A stretch of 64,000 nucleotides of DNA, from positions 2,170,001 through 2,234,000 of the forward strand of contig NZ_JACHMJ010000001.1 in NCBI RefSeq assembly GCF_014204935.1. The letters run 5' to 3'. Both the position numbers and the translations under genes were made by a program. The DNA comes from Conyzicola lurida. GTDB taxonomy: Bacteria; Actinomycetota; Actinomycetes; Actinomycetales; Microbacteriaceae. Shown here in pieces: positions 42,945-51,786 of the stretch (its first letter is position 1; each line of letters starts with the position of its first letter). The notes beneath the pieces were generated by a model that worked only from the letters and a program-made list of their open reading frames with translations, did not search any database and had not been told where the DNA came from.

Positions 42945-42977
42945 AGTCTACCACTTCTCGGACAGTTGTCCGAGAAG
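42945..42977. promoter_or_regulatory. TetR operator palindrome and promoter between divergent genes
   Basis: CTTCTCGGACA (42954-42964) and TGTCCGAGAAG (42967-42977) are perfect 11-bp arms around two bases. The minus-strand -10 TAGACT (42945-42950) adjoins the palindrome, so a bound TetR would block transcription. A TetR site is inferred from position and symmetry. Confidence 0.75.
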
Positions 42978-43000
42978 CCCGTTTCGGCGACACTACTTCT

Positions 43001-43516
43001 ATGCCCGAACCCCTCTCCCCCGAGCTCGAAGCCGCCGTCGCGGAAGGCTACGCGAACCGCGAACGTGCGAACATGGCGCCCACCGTGGCCTACTTCACGG
43101 CGCTGCTCGCGGAGCATCCGGACAACCCGTGGCTGCTCTACGAGGTCGGCGGCGCGCACGACACCGCGGGCGACGAGGCCGAAGCGCGCGACTACTACGA
43201 GCGGGCGTTGGCGGGCGGCATCGACGGCGACGCCCGGCGGCGCTGCCTGCTGCAGTACGGCAGCACGCTGCGCAATCTCGGCCTGCACGACGAGTCGGTC
43301 GACGCCCTGCAGCGGGCACGCGACGAGTTCCCGGATTCCGATTCGGTGCGGGTGTTCCTCGCACTCTCGCTGCACGCTGCCTCGCGCAGCGACGCGGCCG
43401 TGGCCGAGCTGCTCGAGCTCGCGGCCGACGGCATCCGCACGCCCGAGGTCGAGCGCTACACGGCGGCGATCCGTGGCAACGCCGCCTACCTCCGTGCCCT
43501 CGCCGAAGGGCGCTGA
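43001..43516 (+). CDS. Tetratricopeptide-repeat protein
   Basis: A 171-residue protein made of TPR-like helix pairs: [68 protein letters not shown] and ADAVAELLEL-type repeats. No signal peptide. Similar small TPR proteins are common in actinobacteria, including next to TetR genes, but their role is unclear. It may be controlled by the adjacent TetR operator. Confidence 0.85.
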   Translation: MPEPLSPELEAAVAEGYANRERANMAPTVAYFTALLAEHPDNPWLLYEVGGAHDTAGDEAEARDYYERALAGGIDGDARRRCLLQYGSTLRNLGLHDESVDALQRARDEFPDSDSVRVFLALSLHAASRSDAAVAELLELAADGIRTPEVERYTAAIRGNAAYLRALAEGR

Positions 43517-43636
43517 CAACTCGCTGACGCTGTTGTGCCGTATCGCCGGTCGGAGCTAGCGTTGATCGCGGCGTCGTCCCCTGCCCCCGGATCGCGTCCA
43601 GTTGCGATTCCGCGCAACCATGATCGGGGAGAACCC

Positions 43637-44617
43637 ATGTCCACTCGTCGCACACGCGTGCTCGCGCGCGCCATCCTGCCGCTCGTCGCCGCTGTCGCCT
43701 TCGCGTCCCTCACCGTTCCCGCCGCGCACGCGGCCGACGTCGTCACGGTGCGCGATTCGGCGGGGCTCGCCCGCGCATTGAAAGCCGCCCGCGCCGGCCA
43801 GACGATCTCGCTCGCCGCCGGTCGGTACTCGGGCGAATTCGTCGCCGCCGCGTCGGGCACCGCGTCGGCGCCCGTCACCCTGACCGGCCCCCGCACGGCC
43901 GTGCTCACCACGGGCTCGACCGGCTCGGGGTACGCCCTCCACATCACGGGCGACCGGTGGCGGGTGGTCGGCTTTTCCGTCCGCACCGCGGAGAAGGGCA
44001 TCGTGCTCGACGGTTCCGTCGGCACGGTGCTGAACAGTCTGGACGTTGGGTCGATCGGGCACGAGGGCGTACACTTCCGCGCGAACAGCAGCGACGGCAT
44101 CCTCGCCAACTCGCTCGTGCACGATACCGGTCTGACGAAGCCCCAGTTCGGCGAGGGCGTCTACATTGGCAGCGCCCAGAGCAACTGGTCGGGCGTGACG
44201 GGATCGGCCACGACGCCCGACCGGTCCGACCGGGTAACCGTGCGCAACAACGTGATCTCGAACACACCCGCCGAAGGTGTCGATGCCAAGGAGGGAACGA
44301 CGGCCGGCACGATCTCCAGCAACCGTTTCGTGCGCACCGGCTTTTCCGGTGCCAACTCGGCCGACTCCGCGATCGACCTCAAGGGCAACGCCTATTCGGT
44401 CTCCGGCAACCTCGTCTCGGGCACGAAGCTCGACGCGATCCAGGTGCACACGGTGCTGGCCGGCTGGGGCAACCGCGCCCGTATCGCCGGGAACGGCGTG
44501 GGCAACGGAGTGCCGGGGTACGAGGTGCGGGTACAGGCGACGAGTGTGGGCACCGTGGTCGCCTGCGAGCCGAGCGCGGCCGGCGCGGGCCTCACCAACG
44601 CGCGCTGCGTGCCGTAG
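43637..44617 (+). CDS. Secreted right-handed beta-helix protein
   Basis: A 326-residue exported protein: signal peptide with Arg-rich n-region, hydrophobic LPLVAAVAFASLTV and likely cleavage at AHA-AD near residue 31. The body has repeated beta-helix rungs (AGQTISLAAGRYSGEF, GDRWRVVGFSVRTAEKGIVL, NSLDVGSIGHEGVHF, SDGILANSLVHDTGL, NNVISNTPAEGVDAKEG) as in parallel beta-helix (pectate-lyase-like) proteins. Catalytic residues are not obvious, so it may bind or degrade a polysaccharide. GGGGAG lies before the ATG at 43637; a longer reading lacks this site. Confidence 0.85.
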   Translation: MSTRRTRVLARAILPLVAAVAFASLTVPAAHAADVVTVRDSAGLARALKAARAGQTISLAAGRYSGEFVAAASGTASAPVTLTGPRTAVLTTGSTGSGYALHITGDRWRVVGFSVRTAEKGIVLDGSVGTVLNSLDVGSIGHEGVHFRANSSDGILANSLVHDTGLTKPQFGEGVYIGSAQSNWSGVTGSATTPDRSDRVTVRNNVISNTPAEGVDAKEGTTAGTISSNRFVRTGFSGANSADSAIDLKGNAYSVSGNLVSGTKLDAIQVHTVLAGWGNRARIAGNGVGNGVPGYEVRVQATSVGTVVACEPSAAGAGLTNARCVP

Positions 44618-44623
44618 CGGGCG

Positions 44624-45835
44624 TCAGCGCCCGAACGTCGGCTGCTTCTCCGCGAGGCCGGCACGCGATGCGCGGGCGACCGCCGCGGGCAGCGCTTCGA
44701 CCAGTGCGTCGATCTCCGCTTCGGTGGTGTGCGTGCCGAGGGTCATCCGCAGGGCTCCGCGCGCATCGGCCTCGCTGAGCCCCATACCGGTGAGCACGTG
44801 GGATGCCTCGGGCACTCCGGCCTGGCAGGCAGATCCGGTCGAGACCGAGAAGCCCGCGACATCCAGCAGGAAAAGCAGCGAGTCGCCCTCGCAACCGGGG
44901 AACGTGAAGTGCGCGTTGCCGGGCAGCCTCCCCTCGACGGTCGGGTCGCCGCGCAGGACCGCGCTCGGCACGGCCTCGCGCACACCCGCGACGAGACGGT
45001 CGCGCAACGAACGCAGCCGGGTCGCGTGTTCCTCGAGCCCCGCGGTGGCCTGGCTCGCGGCGAGTCCGAAGGCGACGGCACCTGCGACGTCCTGCGTGCC
45101 GGAGCGGGCGCGCTGCTGGTTGCCGCCGTGCAGCAGCGGCACGACCGTGGCGCTGCGGGCGATCACGAGCGCGCCGATGCCGACGGGTCCGCCGATCTTG
45201 TGCGCGGAGATCGAGAGCGCGGCGACGCGGAGCGCGTGGAAGTCGATAGGCACGTAGCCGTAGCCGGCGATGGCGTCGACGTGCACGGGAACGCCGTGGG
45301 CCGCGGCGAGCGCCGCGATCTCGGCGACCGGCTGCAGGGTTCCGACCTCGTTGTTGGCGCTGAGCACGGTGACGAGCGCGACGTCGTCGTCGAGGGCGGC
45401 CTCGAGAGCGGCGAGGTCGACGCGGCCGAACTCGTCGATACGGATCCACTCGACGACCGCGCCCTCGTGCTTCTCGAGCCACTCGACGGCGTCGACGGTG
45501 GCGTGGTGTTCGCCGTGCGGCACGAGGATGCGGGGCCGCGGCAGAGCGGTCTCTGAGCCTGTCGAAGGGCCTGTCGAAGCGTTCCGCGCCCACCACAGCC
45601 CCTTGATGCCGAGGTTCACCGCTTCGGTGCCGCCGCCGGTGAAGGTGACCTCCACCGAGTCGGCGCCGACGGAATCGGCGACCCGCTCCCGGGCTTCCTC
45701 GAGCATGCGCTTGGCGTTCTGGCCCTGGCTGTGGATCGACGCGGGATTGCCGACCACGGCGAGCGCCGACGCGTAGGCAGCGATGACGTCGGGCGGCATC
45801 GGCGACGTCGCCGCGTGATCCAGGTAGATGGGCAT
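44624..45835 (-). CDS. Cysteine desulfurase (NifS/IscS type)
   Basis: A 403-residue class V PLP enzyme. IYLDHAATSPMPPDV opens it, FTGGGTEAVNLGIKG, PHGEHHATVDAVEW (His111), VLSANNEVGTLQPV, HVDAIAGYGY, ISAHKIGGPVGIGAL (PLP-Lys213) and STGSACQAGVPEASHV (catalytic Cys337) follow in order. It would deliver persulfide sulfur to MnmA or Fe-S assembly. Between GLWWAR and PRPRILVP a stretch (about residues 85-97) is encoded by a copy of the dispersed palindromic repeat, an insert not needed by the fold. Divergent from glgX with a 39-bp gap. Confidence 0.94.
   Translation of the reverse strand: MPIYLDHAATSPMPPDVIAAYASALAVVGNPASIHSQGQNAKRMLEEARERVADSVGADSVEVTFTGGGTEAVNLGIKGLWWARNASTGPSTGSETALPRPRILVPHGEHHATVDAVEWLEKHEGAVVEWIRIDEFGRVDLAALEAALDDDVALVTVLSANNEVGTLQPVAEIAALAAAHGVPVHVDAIAGYGYVPIDFHALRVAALSISAHKIGGPVGIGALVIARSATVVPLLHGGNQQRARSGTQDVAGAVAFGLAASQATAGLEEHATRLRSLRDRLVAGVREAVPSAVLRGDPTVEGRLPGNAHFTFPGCEGDSLLFLLDVAGFSVSTGSACQAGVPEASHVLTGMGLSEADARGALRMTLGTHTTEAEIDALVEALPAAVARASRAGLAEKQPTFGR
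45553..45579. repeat. GAGCCTGTCGAA repeat inside the cysteine desulfurase gene
   Basis: CTGAGCCTGTCGAAGGG is followed directly by a second CCTGTCGAAG, giving a partial tandem copy of the dispersed element. It keeps the reading frame and encodes part of a Ser/Thr-rich insert. Confidence 0.8.
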
Positions 45836-45861
45836 GTAACAAGCATGACTCACACCGGTCC

Positions 45862-45867
45862 TAGTGT
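45862..45867 (+). promoter_or_regulatory. Leaderless-type -10 box of glgX
   Basis: TAGTGT, seven bases before the ATG at 45875, with no ribosome site. The -35 region is not clear. Confidence 0.5.
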
Positions 45868-45874
45868 GGGACGC

Positions 45875-47914
45875 ATGTCTACCGATTCCGCACCACGACC
45901 GCTGGGCGTCCGTGCCACCGCGACCGGGGGCGAGCTGCGCGTCTGGTCGGCGAACGCCACGGCGATGGAGCTGTGCCTGTACGACGAGAAGGACGCGAAC
46001 TGGCTGGTCTCGGCCGTACCGATGGTGCGCGACGACGACGACGTGTGGACCGCCGAGTCCCCCGCGCTCGTCGCCGGCGCCCGCTATTCCGTGCGCGCCT
46101 CCGGCCCGAAGGGGCCCACCCACCACTTCGACCCGACGCTCGACCTCATCGACCCGTACGCGCGCGGCCTCGCCCGCACCAACGCGGGCGAATGGCGGTC
46201 GTACGTGCAGGACGACGCTTTCGATTGGGAGGGTGTGACGAAGCCCGGCATCCCGATGGACCACACGGTGCTGTACGAGGCCCACGTGAAGGGGCTCAGC
46301 AAGCTCAACCCCGACGTGCCCGAAGAGCTGCGCGGCACCTACGCCGGACTCGGCGACCCGGCGACCATCCGCTACCTGAAAGACCTCGGCATCACCTCGG
46401 TCGAGCTCCTCCCGATCCACCAGTCGGTGAGCGAGCAGCGGCTGATCAAGCAGGGGCTCACCAATTACTGGGGCTACAACACCCTCAACTTCTTCACCCC
46501 GCACGCCGAGTACGCCACCAAGGAAGCGCAGACCGGCGGCACCGGCGCCGTGCTGCGCGAGGTGAAGACCATGGTGAAGAACCTGCACGCGGCCGGCATC
46601 GAGGTGATCCTCGACGTGGTCTACAACCACACCGCCGAGGAGGGACCCACCGGCCCCACCACGAGCCTGCGCGGCATCGACAACGAGTCGTACTACCGGC
46701 AGAACAGCCAGGGCCACTACATCGACGTCACCGGGTGCGGCAACACCGTCGACTTCGCCATCCCGGCGGCGCAGCAGCTCGTGCTCGACTCGCTCAGGTA
46801 CTGGGCCAACGAGGTGCAGGTCGACGGCTTCCGGTTCGACCTGGCCGTCACGCTCGGGCGCGACGAGAACGTCGAGTTCGACGCCCGGCACCCGCTGCTC
46901 GCCGCGATCGTCGAGGACCCCGCGCTGGCCGGCGTGAAGATGATCGCCGAGCCGTGGGACGTGGGGATGGGCGGCTGGCAGGTCGGCCGGTTCCCCGCCG
47001 GCTGGTCGGAGTGGAACGACGGCTACCGCGACCGCATGCGCGACTTCTGGCTCACCGACATCGGCGCGGCCCGCGCCAACGGCCTCGCCCCCAACGGGAT
47101 CGGCTCGCTCGCGCGTCGGCTCGCGGGGTCTGCCCACGTCTTCCCGCAGAACCGCGGGCCCATGGCATCCGTCAATTTCATCACCGCCCACGACGGTTTC
47201 ACGATGGCCGACCTGACGGCGTACTACACGAAGCACAACCTCGGCAACGGCGAGAGGAACCGCGACGGCACGGGCAACAACCACTCGTTCAATCACGGCA
47301 TCGAGGGTCCGACCGACGACGCGACGATCCTCGCGGCGCGCTGCAAGGCGATCCGCAACCTGATGGGCACGCTCGTCCTGAGCGCCGGCATCCCGATGAT
47401 CACGGCGGGCGACGAGTTCGGCCGCAGCCAGCGGGGCAACAACAACGCCTACTGCCACGACAGCGAGCTGACCTGGCTCTCCTGGCAGCGCGAGGACTGG
47501 CAGCGCGACCTGCAGGAGGTCTCGACCCTGCTGCTGCGCCTGCGTCGCGAGAACCCGGCGCTGCGCCCGGTGCGGTTCGGGCGCTTCGGCGAGACCGTGC
47601 CGAGCGCCACCCAGATGGACTGGTACAACAAAGAGGGCCTCTCGATGTCGGAGGACGACTGGGACTCCCCCGCCGAGCGCACGCTGCAGTACCTCGCCGC
47701 GTCGACGCCCGAGTTCGAGGACTTCAACCGCATCCTGCTGATCGTGCACGGCCTCGAGGACGCGATCACCGTGACACTGCCCGAGCACGAGGGCGTCACC
47801 GGCTACACGCTGCTCTGGGACTCGTCGCTCACCACGAAGCCCGTCGGCGAGCACGTGCCCGGCAGCGAGCTCACGGTGGCCGGCACGTCGATGCAGCTGT
47901 TCCGCGCGCACTGA
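45875..47914 (+). CDS. glgX: Glycogen debranching enzyme GlgX
   Basis: A 679-residue GH13 debranching enzyme. An N-terminal CBM48 part (LRVWSANATAMELCLYDEKD) is followed by the barrel: LYEAHVKGLSKLNPDVP, YWGYNTLNFFTPHAEYA, ILDVVYNHTAEE, the nucleophile in GFRFDLAVTLGRD, the acid in IAEPWDVGMGGWQVG and FITAHDGFTMADLTAY. It removes alpha-1,6 branches from glycogen limit dextrins left by GlgP. The ATG at 45875 is chosen because of the leaderless-type box. Confidence 0.97.
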   Translation: MSTDSAPRPLGVRATATGGELRVWSANATAMELCLYDEKDANWLVSAVPMVRDDDDVWTAESPALVAGARYSVRASGPKGPTHHFDPTLDLIDPYARGLARTNAGEWRSYVQDDAFDWEGVTKPGIPMDHTVLYEAHVKGLSKLNPDVPEELRGTYAGLGDPATIRYLKDLGITSVELLPIHQSVSEQRLIKQGLTNYWGYNTLNFFTPHAEYATKEAQTGGTGAVLREVKTMVKNLHAAGIEVILDVVYNHTAEEGPTGPTTSLRGIDNESYYRQNSQGHYIDVTGCGNTVDFAIPAAQQLVLDSLRYWANEVQVDGFRFDLAVTLGRDENVEFDARHPLLAAIVEDPALAGVKMIAEPWDVGMGGWQVGRFPAGWSEWNDGYRDRMRDFWLTDIGAARANGLAPNGIGSLARRLAGSAHVFPQNRGPMASVNFITAHDGFTMADLTAYYTKHNLGNGERNRDGTGNNHSFNHGIEGPTDDATILAARCKAIRNLMGTLVLSAGIPMITAGDEFGRSQRGNNNAYCHDSELTWLSWQREDWQRDLQEVSTLLLRLRRENPALRPVRFGRFGETVPSATQMDWYNKEGLSMSEDDWDSPAERTLQYLAASTPEFEDFNRILLIVHGLEDAITVTLPEHEGVTGYTLLWDSSLTTKPVGEHVPGSELTVAGTSMQLFRAH

Positions 47915-47923
47915 GCACCCTCG

Positions 47924-47977
47924 GCGGATTGAGCCTGTCGAAATCCCAGCTTCCGGGTTTCGACACGCTCGACCCGC
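47924..47977. repeat. Palindromic GAGCCTGTCGAA repeat downstream of glgX
   Basis: Arms 47924-47946 (GCGGATTGAGCCTGTCGAAA...) and 47955-47977 (GGGTTTCGACACGCTCGACC) pair with a few mismatches. It begins ten bases after the glgX stop, where it could act as terminator, and ends 19 bases before ybaK. Confidence 0.8.
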
Positions 47978-47996
47978 GACCGGCAGAATAAGCCCC

Positions 47997-48491
47997 ATGT
48001 CGAAACGCACGGATGCCGCAGCCGGGACCCCCGCGACCCTCGCCCTCACCGCGGCGGGAATCCGGTTCCTCCCCCACGCCTACGACCACGACCCGGGCAC
48101 CACGAACTACGGCATCGAGGCCGCGACCGCGCTGGGACTCGACCCCGAGCAGGTGTTCAAGACGCTGCTCGCCGACGTCGACGGCGCGCTCGTCGTCGCG
48201 ATCGTGCCGGTGACCGGCAAGCTCGACCTGCGCGCGCTCGCCCGGGAGGTGGGCGGCAAGAAGGCAGTGATGGCCGATCCCGCGGTCGCGCAGCGCAAGA
48301 CCGGGTACATCGTCGGCGGCATCAGCCCGATCGGCCAGAAGAACCCGCACACCACGGTGCTCGACGAGACCGCGGAACTCTACCCCTCGATCTTCGTCTC
48401 CGGCGGACGTCGCGGATTCGACATCGAACTCGCCCCCGCCGACCTGCTGGCCATCACGAACGGCACGACGGCCGCGATCGCCCGGGAGTGA
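47997..48491 (+). CDS. ybaK: Cys-tRNA(Pro)/Cys-tRNA(Cys) deacylase YbaK
   Basis: A 164-residue YbaK/EbsC-family trans-editing protein. LTAAGIRFLPHAYDHDP, YGIEAATALGLDPEQVFKTL, VPVTGKLDLRALAREVGGKK, MADPAVAQRKTGYIVGGISP and VSGGRRGFDIELAPADL follow the family pattern. It hydrolyses Cys-tRNA(Pro) or related mischarged tRNAs. No ribosome site is seen before the ATG. A palindromic element starts five bases after its stop. Confidence 0.93.
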   Translation: MSKRTDAAAGTPATLALTAAGIRFLPHAYDHDPGTTNYGIEAATALGLDPEQVFKTLLADVDGALVVAIVPVTGKLDLRALAREVGGKKAVMADPAVAQRKTGYIVGGISPIGQKNPHTTVLDETAELYPSIFVSGGRRGFDIELAPADLLAITNGTTAAIARE

Positions 48492-48495
48492 GCCC

Positions 48496-48540
48496 GTCCC
48501 TGAGCCTGTCGACGGGCGACCCTTCGACAGGCTCAGGGAC
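48496..48540. repeat. Palindromic GAGCCTGTCGAA repeat between ybaK and glgP ends
   Basis: Arms GTCCCTGAGCCTGTCGACGGG (48496-48516) and its near reverse complement (48520-48540) match at 20 of 21 positions. It fills the gap between two convergent genes and could serve as bidirectional terminator. Confidence 0.85.
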
Positions 48541-48548
48541 CGTGCGTG

Positions 48549-51101
48549 CTACACCGCGACGGCGATGAGCCCCATCTCGGCGGCAGAGGCGAGCAATGGA
48601 TGCCGCGGCACCACGCGCACGTTGTAGCCGAAGCTGCCCGCCCGGCCCAGCGGCACGGTACCGGCGAATGTCGATACCCCGTTTGCCGCGCCCGTGAGTT
48701 CGAGCGACTCCTGGTGCGTGTCGGCGAGACGGTCGCCCTCGCGGGCGCGTCCGTAGACCACCTCGACGGTGACGTCGTCCGCGGTCAGGCCGCCCAGCTC
48801 GACTTGCGCACGCACGTGCAGGGTGTCGCCCACCTGCGGCACGGCATCCACCCCGCCGGATTCGACATGGGTCACGTGCACGGCGGGCCACTCCGCCTCG
48901 ACCTTGGACTTCCAGAGCGAGAGCTCGCGGGCGGGCTGGTACGTCCCGGCCGAAATCGTCTCCTCGGCGGTCGCGGCGGGGATGTACAGCCGCTCGACGT
49001 ACTCGCGCACCATGCGGTCGGCGGAGAGCGCGGGGGTCAGCGTCGAGAGCGTGTGCCGGATCGACTGCACCCAGCGGTGCGGCACGCCGTCGTCGCCGCG
49101 GTCGTAGAACCGCGGGGCGATCTGGTGCTCGATCAGGTCGTACATGCTGTCGGCCTCGAGCTTGTCGCGTTCCGCACCGTCGCCCGCGGAGTCGGCGGAC
49201 GGGATCGCCCAGCCGTTCTCCTCGTCGTAGTACTCCGCCCACCAGCCGTCGAGGATCGACAGGTTGAGCGAGCCGTTGAGCGCCGCCTTCATGCCGGAGG
49301 TGCCGCAGGCCTCGAGCGGCCGCAGCGGGTTGTTGAGCCAGACGTCGGTGCCCGGGTAGAGGAGCTTGGCCATGGCGATGTCGTAGTTCGGCAGGAAGAC
49401 GATGCGCTCGCGCACGTCGATCTCGGACGCGAACTCGACCAGGCGCTGGATGAGGCGCTTGCCCTCGTCGTCGGCCGGGTGCGACTTTCCGGCGATCACG
49501 ATCTGGATCGGACGCTCGGGGTGCAGCAGCAGGGAGCGCAGCCGCTCCTCGTCGTGCAGCATCAGGGTGAGGCGCTTGTAGGTGGGCACGCGGCGCGCGA
49601 AGCCGATGGTGAGGATGTTCGGGTCGAGCAGCGACGAGTACCACGACGGGTCGCCCACGCCGGGGTTCTGCTCGCTCCACGCGTCGCCCACGCGGCGGCG
49701 GGCGTCGGTGACGAGCTGCTGGCGCATCGCATTGCGCGCCTGCCAGAGCTCGCCGTCCGAGACGTGCTCGCTCGTCCAGTCGGCGTCGAACGCGTTGCCG
49801 GCGCCGAACTTGGCCGTGGCCAGGTCGGTGAGGATCGGGTCGGTCCAGCTGGGCGCGTGTACGCCGTTGGTGACAGAGGTGATCGGCACGTCGTCCTCGT
49901 CGAATCCCGGCCAGAGTGCGCCGAACATGCCGCGCGAGACGTGCCCGTGCAGCTTCGAGACGCCGTTGGCACGCTGCCCGAGGCGCAGGCCCATGACGGC
50001 CATGTTGAATGTGCCGGTGACGCCGCCGTCGTAGTCCTCCGCGCCGAGGGCGAGCACGTCGGCGACATCGACGCCCGGCAGCAGCTCGGTCGAGAAATAC
50101 CGCTCGATGAGCGTGGATTCGAACCGGTCGATTCCCGCGGGCACCGGGGTGTGGGTCGTGAAGACCGTGCCGGCGCGCACCACCTGCAGTGCCTCGGTGA
50201 ACGACAGCCCGTCGCCGATGAGGTCGCTGATGCGTTCGAGGCCGAGGAAGCCCGCGTGCCCCTCGTTGGTGTGGAAGACGAGCGGTTCGGCGGTGCCGGT
50301 CAGCTCGGTGAACACACCGATGGCGCGCACCCCGCCGATGCCGAGCAGCAGTTCCTGCAGCAGGCGGTGCTCGCCGCCGCCGCCGTACAGCCGGTCGGTG
50401 ACCGAGCGCAGCTCGTCGTCGTTCTCGGGAACGTCCGTGTCGAGCAGAAGTAGCGTGACGCGGCCGACCTTGACCCGCCAGATGCGCGCGGCGAGCGCGC
50501 GCCCGTCGGGTAGGGCGAGGGTGATCATCGCTGCCCGGCCGTCGGGGTGGCGCAGCACGCTGAGCGGCAGGCCGTCGGGGTCGAGCACGGGGTAGGTCTC
50601 CTGCTGCCAGCCCTCGCGCGAGATGGCCTGGCGGAAGTAGCCCGAGCGGTAGAAGAGTCCGACGGCGATGATCGGCACGCCGAGGTCGGACGCGCTCTTC
50701 AGGTGGTCGCCGGCGAGGATGCCGAGACCGCCCGAGTACTGCGGCAGCGCCGCGGCGATGCCGTATTCCGGCGAGAAGTAGGCGATCGAGGCGGGGGCGT
50801 CGGCCAGGGTCTGGTACCAGCGCGGCTCGGAGAGGTAGGTGTGCAGCTCGTCGCGCAGCGCGTCGGTGCGGGCGACGAAGTCGTCGTCGGCGGCGAGCTC
50901 GTCGAGCCGCTCCGGCTCGACCGCTCCGAGCAGGCCGATCGGGTCGTGCCCGCTCGCCTCCCAGCCGTCGGGCGAGATGGACGCGAACAGCTGTTTGGTC
51001 GGCTCGTGCCACGACCAACGCAGATTGCTGGACAACTCCTCCAGACCGCTCAGTGCCTCGGGAAGTACGGTGCGGACGGTAAACCTACGGATGGCTTTCA
51101 C
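48549..51101 (-). CDS. glgP: Alpha-glucan (glycogen) phosphorylase
   Basis: An 850-residue GT35 phosphorylase of the DUF3417-bearing alpha-glucan type. The N-terminal LSGLEELSSNLRWSWHEPT is the DUF3417 start; IAYFSPEYGIAAALPQYSGGLGILAGDH, VFTTHTPVPAGIDRF, VTNGVHAPSW, FARRVPTYKRLTLML and VIAGKSHPADDEG follow; the PLP-Lys is in ACGTSGMKAALNGSLN. It releases glucose-1-phosphate from alpha-1,4-glucans. TAGGGT lies seven bases before GTG 51101, so I use that start; GTG 51110 is an alternative. Confidence 0.95.
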   Translation of the reverse strand: MKAIRRFTVRTVLPEALSGLEELSSNLRWSWHEPTKQLFASISPDGWEASGHDPIGLLGAVEPERLDELAADDDFVARTDALRDELHTYLSEPRWYQTLADAPASIAYFSPEYGIAAALPQYSGGLGILAGDHLKSASDLGVPIIAVGLFYRSGYFRQAISREGWQQETYPVLDPDGLPLSVLRHPDGRAAMITLALPDGRALAARIWRVKVGRVTLLLLDTDVPENDDELRSVTDRLYGGGGEHRLLQELLLGIGGVRAIGVFTELTGTAEPLVFHTNEGHAGFLGLERISDLIGDGLSFTEALQVVRAGTVFTTHTPVPAGIDRFESTLIERYFSTELLPGVDVADVLALGAEDYDGGVTGTFNMAVMGLRLGQRANGVSKLHGHVSRGMFGALWPGFDEDDVPITSVTNGVHAPSWTDPILTDLATAKFGAGNAFDADWTSEHVSDGELWQARNAMRQQLVTDARRRVGDAWSEQNPGVGDPSWYSSLLDPNILTIGFARRVPTYKRLTLMLHDEERLRSLLLHPERPIQIVIAGKSHPADDEGKRLIQRLVEFASEIDVRERIVFLPNYDIAMAKLLYPGTDVWLNNPLRPLEACGTSGMKAALNGSLNLSILDGWWAEYYDEENGWAIPSADSAGDGAERDKLEADSMYDLIEHQIAPRFYDRGDDGVPHRWVQSIRHTLSTLTPALSADRMVREYVERLYIPAATAEETISAGTYQPARELSLWKSKVEAEWPAVHVTHVESGGVDAVPQVGDTLHVRAQVELGGLTADDVTVEVVYGRAREGDRLADTHQESLELTGAANGVSTFAGTVPLGRAGSFGYNVRVVPRHPLLASAAEMGLIAVAV

Positions 51102-51108
51102 CCGACCC

Positions 51109-51114
51109 ACCCTA
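51109..51114 (-). promoter_or_regulatory. Leaderless-type -10 box of glgP
   Basis: TAGGGT on the minus strand, seven bases before GTG 51101; it overlaps GTG 51110, arguing against that start. Confidence 0.5.
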
Positions 51115-51141
51115 GAACATCGGGGTGGCCGATCGAGTGAA

Positions 51142-51786
51142 CTATCGGCGAATCCGCCACCTCCTGTGGCGGGCTACGGCGGCCGACCCGAACAGGTACG
51201 CCGCGTAGGCGAACAGTCCGCCCGCGGCGACGGGGACGAGGATGCCGCGGCTCTCCCCCGAGAGGGCGTTGTTGACCCAGCCGAGCTGCGGGATCGCGTA
51301 CCAGAGCGTGCCCTTCACCTGCACCTCGCGCACCGGTTCCGGGTCGGCGTCGGAGTTGTTGTCGCCCTTGGTGGTGAACGTGGTCTCGCCGTCGGTGCTG
51401 ATGGTGCGGGTGATCACGCGGTGGGAGATCACCGCGGGGCTGCCCGAGGCGATCTGGTAGGTGAGCACGTCGCCGACCCGGATCTCGTCGACCGGGGTGG
51501 GCTTGGTGACGATGAGGGTCCCGGCCGGGTACTTCGGCGCCATCGAGCTCGTCAGCACCGTGAGCGCGGTACCCCCGACGGCGAGCGGCAGCACGATCAC
51601 CAGGGCGGCGAGGGCGACGACGATGACGAGCACCGCGGCGCTGACGGCCACACCGAGGTACTGCACGAGGGTCTTCTCGGCGGGTGCGCGACGTTCGTGG
51701 CGTGCGCCTCCCGCGTGCACGGCGGCGCGTCCGTCGAGCGGCAGCCGTCCGGACGCGGGCGCGACCGCTGTGCTGTGGCGGCTCAC
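51142..51786 (-). CDS. sipW: SipW-type signal peptidase I
   Basis: A 214-residue S26B signal peptidase. After an Arg/Ala-rich N-terminus, a membrane segment (VAVSAAVLVIVVALAALVIV) leads to VLTSSMAPKYPAGTLIVTK with nucleophile Ser81, then VGDVLTYQI, ISHRVITRT with His122 in place of the Lys of bacterial types, and TKGDNNSDADPEPV with Asp142. A second membrane segment lies at the C-terminus. This is the ER/SipW type, which in Bacillus processes TasA and TapA. GTG 51786 overlaps the upstream stop (GTGA). It is last in an operon with the small secreted proteins that are its likely clients. Confidence 0.93.
   Translation of the reverse strand: MSRHSTAVAPASGRLPLDGRAAVHAGGARHERRAPAEKTLVQYLGVAVSAAVLVIVVALAALVIVLPLAVGGTALTVLTSSMAPKYPAGTLIVTKPTPVDEIRVGDVLTYQIASGSPAVISHRVITRTISTDGETTFTTKGDNNSDADPEPVREVQVKGTLWYAIPQLGWVNNALSGESRGILVPVAAGGLFAYAAYLFGSAAVARHRRWRIRR

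Noticed and set aside
45836-48049. The upstream extension of the cysteine desulfurase frame to 48049
   Set aside because: It is antisense to glgX; the desulfurase motif IYLDHAATSP follows the ATG at 45835.
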